A DNA stretch of 6,983 nucleotides from Lachnospiraceae bacterium UBA3732 (GTDB lineage: Bacteria; Bacillota; Clostridia; Lachnospirales; Lachnospiraceae): the NCBI GenBank assembly GCA_002372545.1, contig DFHD01000019.1:1-6983 (forward strand). The letters are read 5' to 3'. The notes below the pieces were generated by a model. The model was not told the origin of the DNA. It did not search any database and worked only from the letters and a program-made list of their open reading frames with translations. A program made the translations under genes and the position numbers. How positions within the stretch are numbered: position 1 is the stretch's first letter; the number at the start of each line of letters is the position of its first letter. Shown piece after piece: positions 5,767 through 6,983 of this stretch.

Positions 5767-6657
5767 TTGATATGTGTTACAGAAACGGCTATGGACATAC
5801 CTGTGACTGCTTTGGATGAGCAGGCCCTTTCCTACGCGGAGATCAAAGCGCTGTGCGCGGGCAATCCGCTGATCCGGGAAAAGATGAATCTGGATGTGGA
5901 CGTGGCAAGACTGAAAGTGCTGAAAGCAGACCATCAGAGCAAGCAGTACCGGCTGGAGGATAAGCTGCTGAAATATTTCCCGTCAGAGATCGAACGGAAC
6001 AAGGGGTATATCGCAGGGTTCCAGAGGGATCTGAAAACCGTGGAAGCACATCCTTTGCCAAAAGAGGATTTTGTCGGAATGGAGGTGAAGGGCAGGAAAT
6101 TTACGGACAAAGAAGCAGCGGGTGAGGCAATCCTTGCCGTCTGCAAAGATTATAAAGGCAGAGATGCTGCCGTTCCCATCGGCAGCTACCGGGGCTTTGC
6201 CATGGAACTCACCTATGACAGCTTCCGGAAAGATTTCGAAATCATTCTGAAGGGCAGTATGAGTCACCGGGCTACTCTGGGGACGGATGCCAGGGGAAAT
6301 ATCACCCGCCTGGATAACTGCCTTGCGGCCATGCCGGACCGGATGCAGAAAGTACAGGATACACTGGATAATCTGTATCAGCAGCAGGCGGCGGCAAAAG
6401 AAGAATCCGGAAAGCCCTTCCCGCAGGAAGAGGAGCTCAGGGAGAAGAGTGCCAGACTCGCAGAGCTGGACGCAGCCCTGAACATGGATGAGAGGGATGT
6501 GCCGGTTGCCGGAGAAGATCTTTCTGATGTGGCAGAAGTTGCAGAGACCAAAGCTGCCTATGGAAAGCCCTCGGTGCTGGCGCAACTGAAAGAAAAGATG
6601 GAGCAGGCCGCCGGAGAGCCTCATCACAACAGGCCCAGAGAGGCGGTGGCGCTGTGA
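5767..6657 (+). CDS. Protein like the C-terminal region of ICE giant SNF2-type helicases
   Basis: The 296-residue product closely resembles, from memory, the C-terminal part of the very large SNF2/LtrC-like helicase-methylase proteins of Tn1549-type elements. Shared-looking segments are DEQALSYAEIKALCAGNPLI, ARLKVLKADHQSKQYRLEDK, the LGTDARGNITRLDN segment, and KPFPQEEELREKSARLAEL. No helicase motifs (Walker A, DEAH) are present, so it is either a truncated remnant or a stand-alone version of that domain. Much of it (35-85 and 190-240) is predicted by eye to be helical or coiled coil. The start is uncertain: TTG 5767 sits too close to AAGGAGG, and ATG 5791 (MDIPVTALDEQ) lacks a binding site. 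The C-terminus carries KPSVLAQLKEK (from residue 267) and ends EAVAL, like the DUF5688 protein. Its TGA overlaps the mobC GTG, placing it in the same operon as MobC. Confidence 0.65.
   Translation: MICVTETAMDIPVTALDEQALSYAEIKALCAGNPLIREKMNLDVDVARLKVLKADHQSKQYRLEDKLLKYFPSEIERNKGYIAGFQRDLKTVEAHPLPKEDFVGMEVKGRKFTDKEAAGEAILAVCKDYKGRDAAVPIGSYRGFAMELTYDSFRKDFEIILKGSMSHRATLGTDARGNITRLDNCLAAMPDRMQKVQDTLDNLYQQQAAAKEESGKPFPQEEELREKSARLAELDAALNMDERDVPVAGEDLSDVAEVAETKAAYGKPSVLAQLKEKMEQAAGEPHHNRPREAVAL
5772..5819 (+). CDS. Possible 15-residue Cys-rich peptide with the best start signal
   Basis: ATG 5772 has the ideal AAGGAGG spacing (nine bases) and reads MCYRNGYGHTCDCFG before TGA 5817-5819. It may be the surviving beginning of another gene whose body was lost when the helicase C-terminal segment was joined here, a short leader peptide coupling translation to the long frame, or a chance start. 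Nothing downstream in this frame resembles a protein. Confidence 0.3.
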   Translation: MCYRNGYGHTCDCFG

Positions 6658-6983
6658 CGGAGAGAAGAGATGAGATCCTGATCCTCCGGGTATCCCCCTC
6701 TGACAAGGAACGGATCCGGATGAAGATGGAGGAACTTGGCATTTCAAACATGAGCGCCTATATCCGCAAGATGGCACTGGACGGGTATTGCGTGAACCTC
6801 GATCTTATCGATGTGAAGGAACTGGTACACCTGCTCCGCCAGTGCAGCAATAACCTGAATCAGTATGCGAAGAAAGCACATCAGACCGGGAGCATCTATG
6901 AAGAAGATGTCCGGGACTTGAAAGAGAGATTTGATGAGATCTGGAGAATCGGGAAAGAGCTGTTGACAAGGCTCTCCACGATC
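6654..6983 (+). CDS. mobC: MobC-like relaxosome protein, 3' end cut by window
   Basis: Starting at GTG 6654, which overlaps the preceding TGA (GTGA), the frame is open for 110 codons to the window end. The product, beginning MTERRDEILILRVSPSDKER, matches the MobC family of plasmid mobilisation accessory proteins. These small DNA-binding proteins help the relaxase open and nick oriT. Diagnostic segments are a ribbon-helix-helix-like N-terminus with LGISNMSAYIRKMALDGY (about residues 31-48) and NNLNQYAKKAHQTGSIYEED (about 70-89). AGAGGCGG lies a few bases before the GTG. ATG 6670 is out of frame and stops after three codons. The family is usually about 110-130 residues, so only the last few residues are probably missing, and a relaxase gene is expected just downstream. 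Confidence 0.85.
   Translation, partial: MTERRDEILILRVSPSDKERIRMKMEELGISNMSAYIRKMALDGYCVNLDLIDVKELVHLLRQCSNNLNQYAKKAHQTGSIYEEDVRDLKERFDEIWRIGKELLTRLSTI

Noticed and set aside
6560..6660. oriT-like inverted repeats just before mobC
   Set aside because: Only weak 4-6 base complementarities are present and the region is coding; oriT may lie beyond the window.
5983..6777. 264-codon open frame on the minus strand
   Set aside because: It runs antisense across the helicase-like gene and mobC, both well supported; the product is low in coherent motifs and rich in scattered Cys/His/Pro.
1..6983. CRISPR arrays, tRNA or rRNA genes, IS ends or integrase att sites
   Set aside because: No regularly spaced direct repeats, cloverleaf, ribosomal sequence, transposase or integrase was seen in the window.

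Overview
The window looks like a piece of a conjugative or mobilisable element (ICE/plasmid-like, broadly of the Tn1549-like class) from a low-to-mid GC gut Firmicute, most likely a Lachnospiraceae/Clostridia relative. This rests on protein families recognised by eye: an AbiEii toxin, a DUF5688 protein, a RepA-like winged-helix replication protein, a DnaC-like ATPase, ParA, ParB, the C-terminal region of an ICE-type giant helicase, and MobC. Strong AGGAGG-type ribosome binding sites fit a Firmicute. No database search was run, so family names come from motif and sequence recognition.

Layout: (1) 2-985, an AbiEii nucleotidyltransferase toxin gene cut by the window start, closed by a strong intrinsic terminator at 1003-1058. 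(2) 1079-2164, a DUF5688 protein, followed by a likely terminator at 2187-2236. (3) 2261-6983, one tightly packed run in which genes overlap or nearly touch: a small Cys-rich protein, a repA-like gene, dnaC-like, parA, parB, a helicase C-terminal-like protein, and mobC running off the end. All genes are on the + strand. No gene-free stretch exceeds 100 bases. I found no tRNA, rRNA, CRISPR array or IS.

Together the third block reads as a plasmid-like maintenance module (replication initiation, helicase loading, partition) joined directly to the start of the mobilisation module (MobC, with a relaxase expected just downstream). The AbiEii and DUF5688 genes are accessory cargo.

Two genes of the maintenance module are broken as written. 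The repA-like gene loses its C-terminal domain to a -1 frame change near 2900-2906. parA carries an in-frame amber codon at 4539-4541 where glutamine is expected. Other notable signals are a perfect 12-3-12 inverted repeat inside the parB coding sequence, a 9-3-9 inverted repeat inside the toxin gene, a shared C-terminal tail (KPSVLxQLxEK ... EAxAL) on two otherwise unrelated proteins, and an apparent junction between parB and a helicase C-terminal remnant where the best ribosome binding site points to a 15-residue peptide instead.
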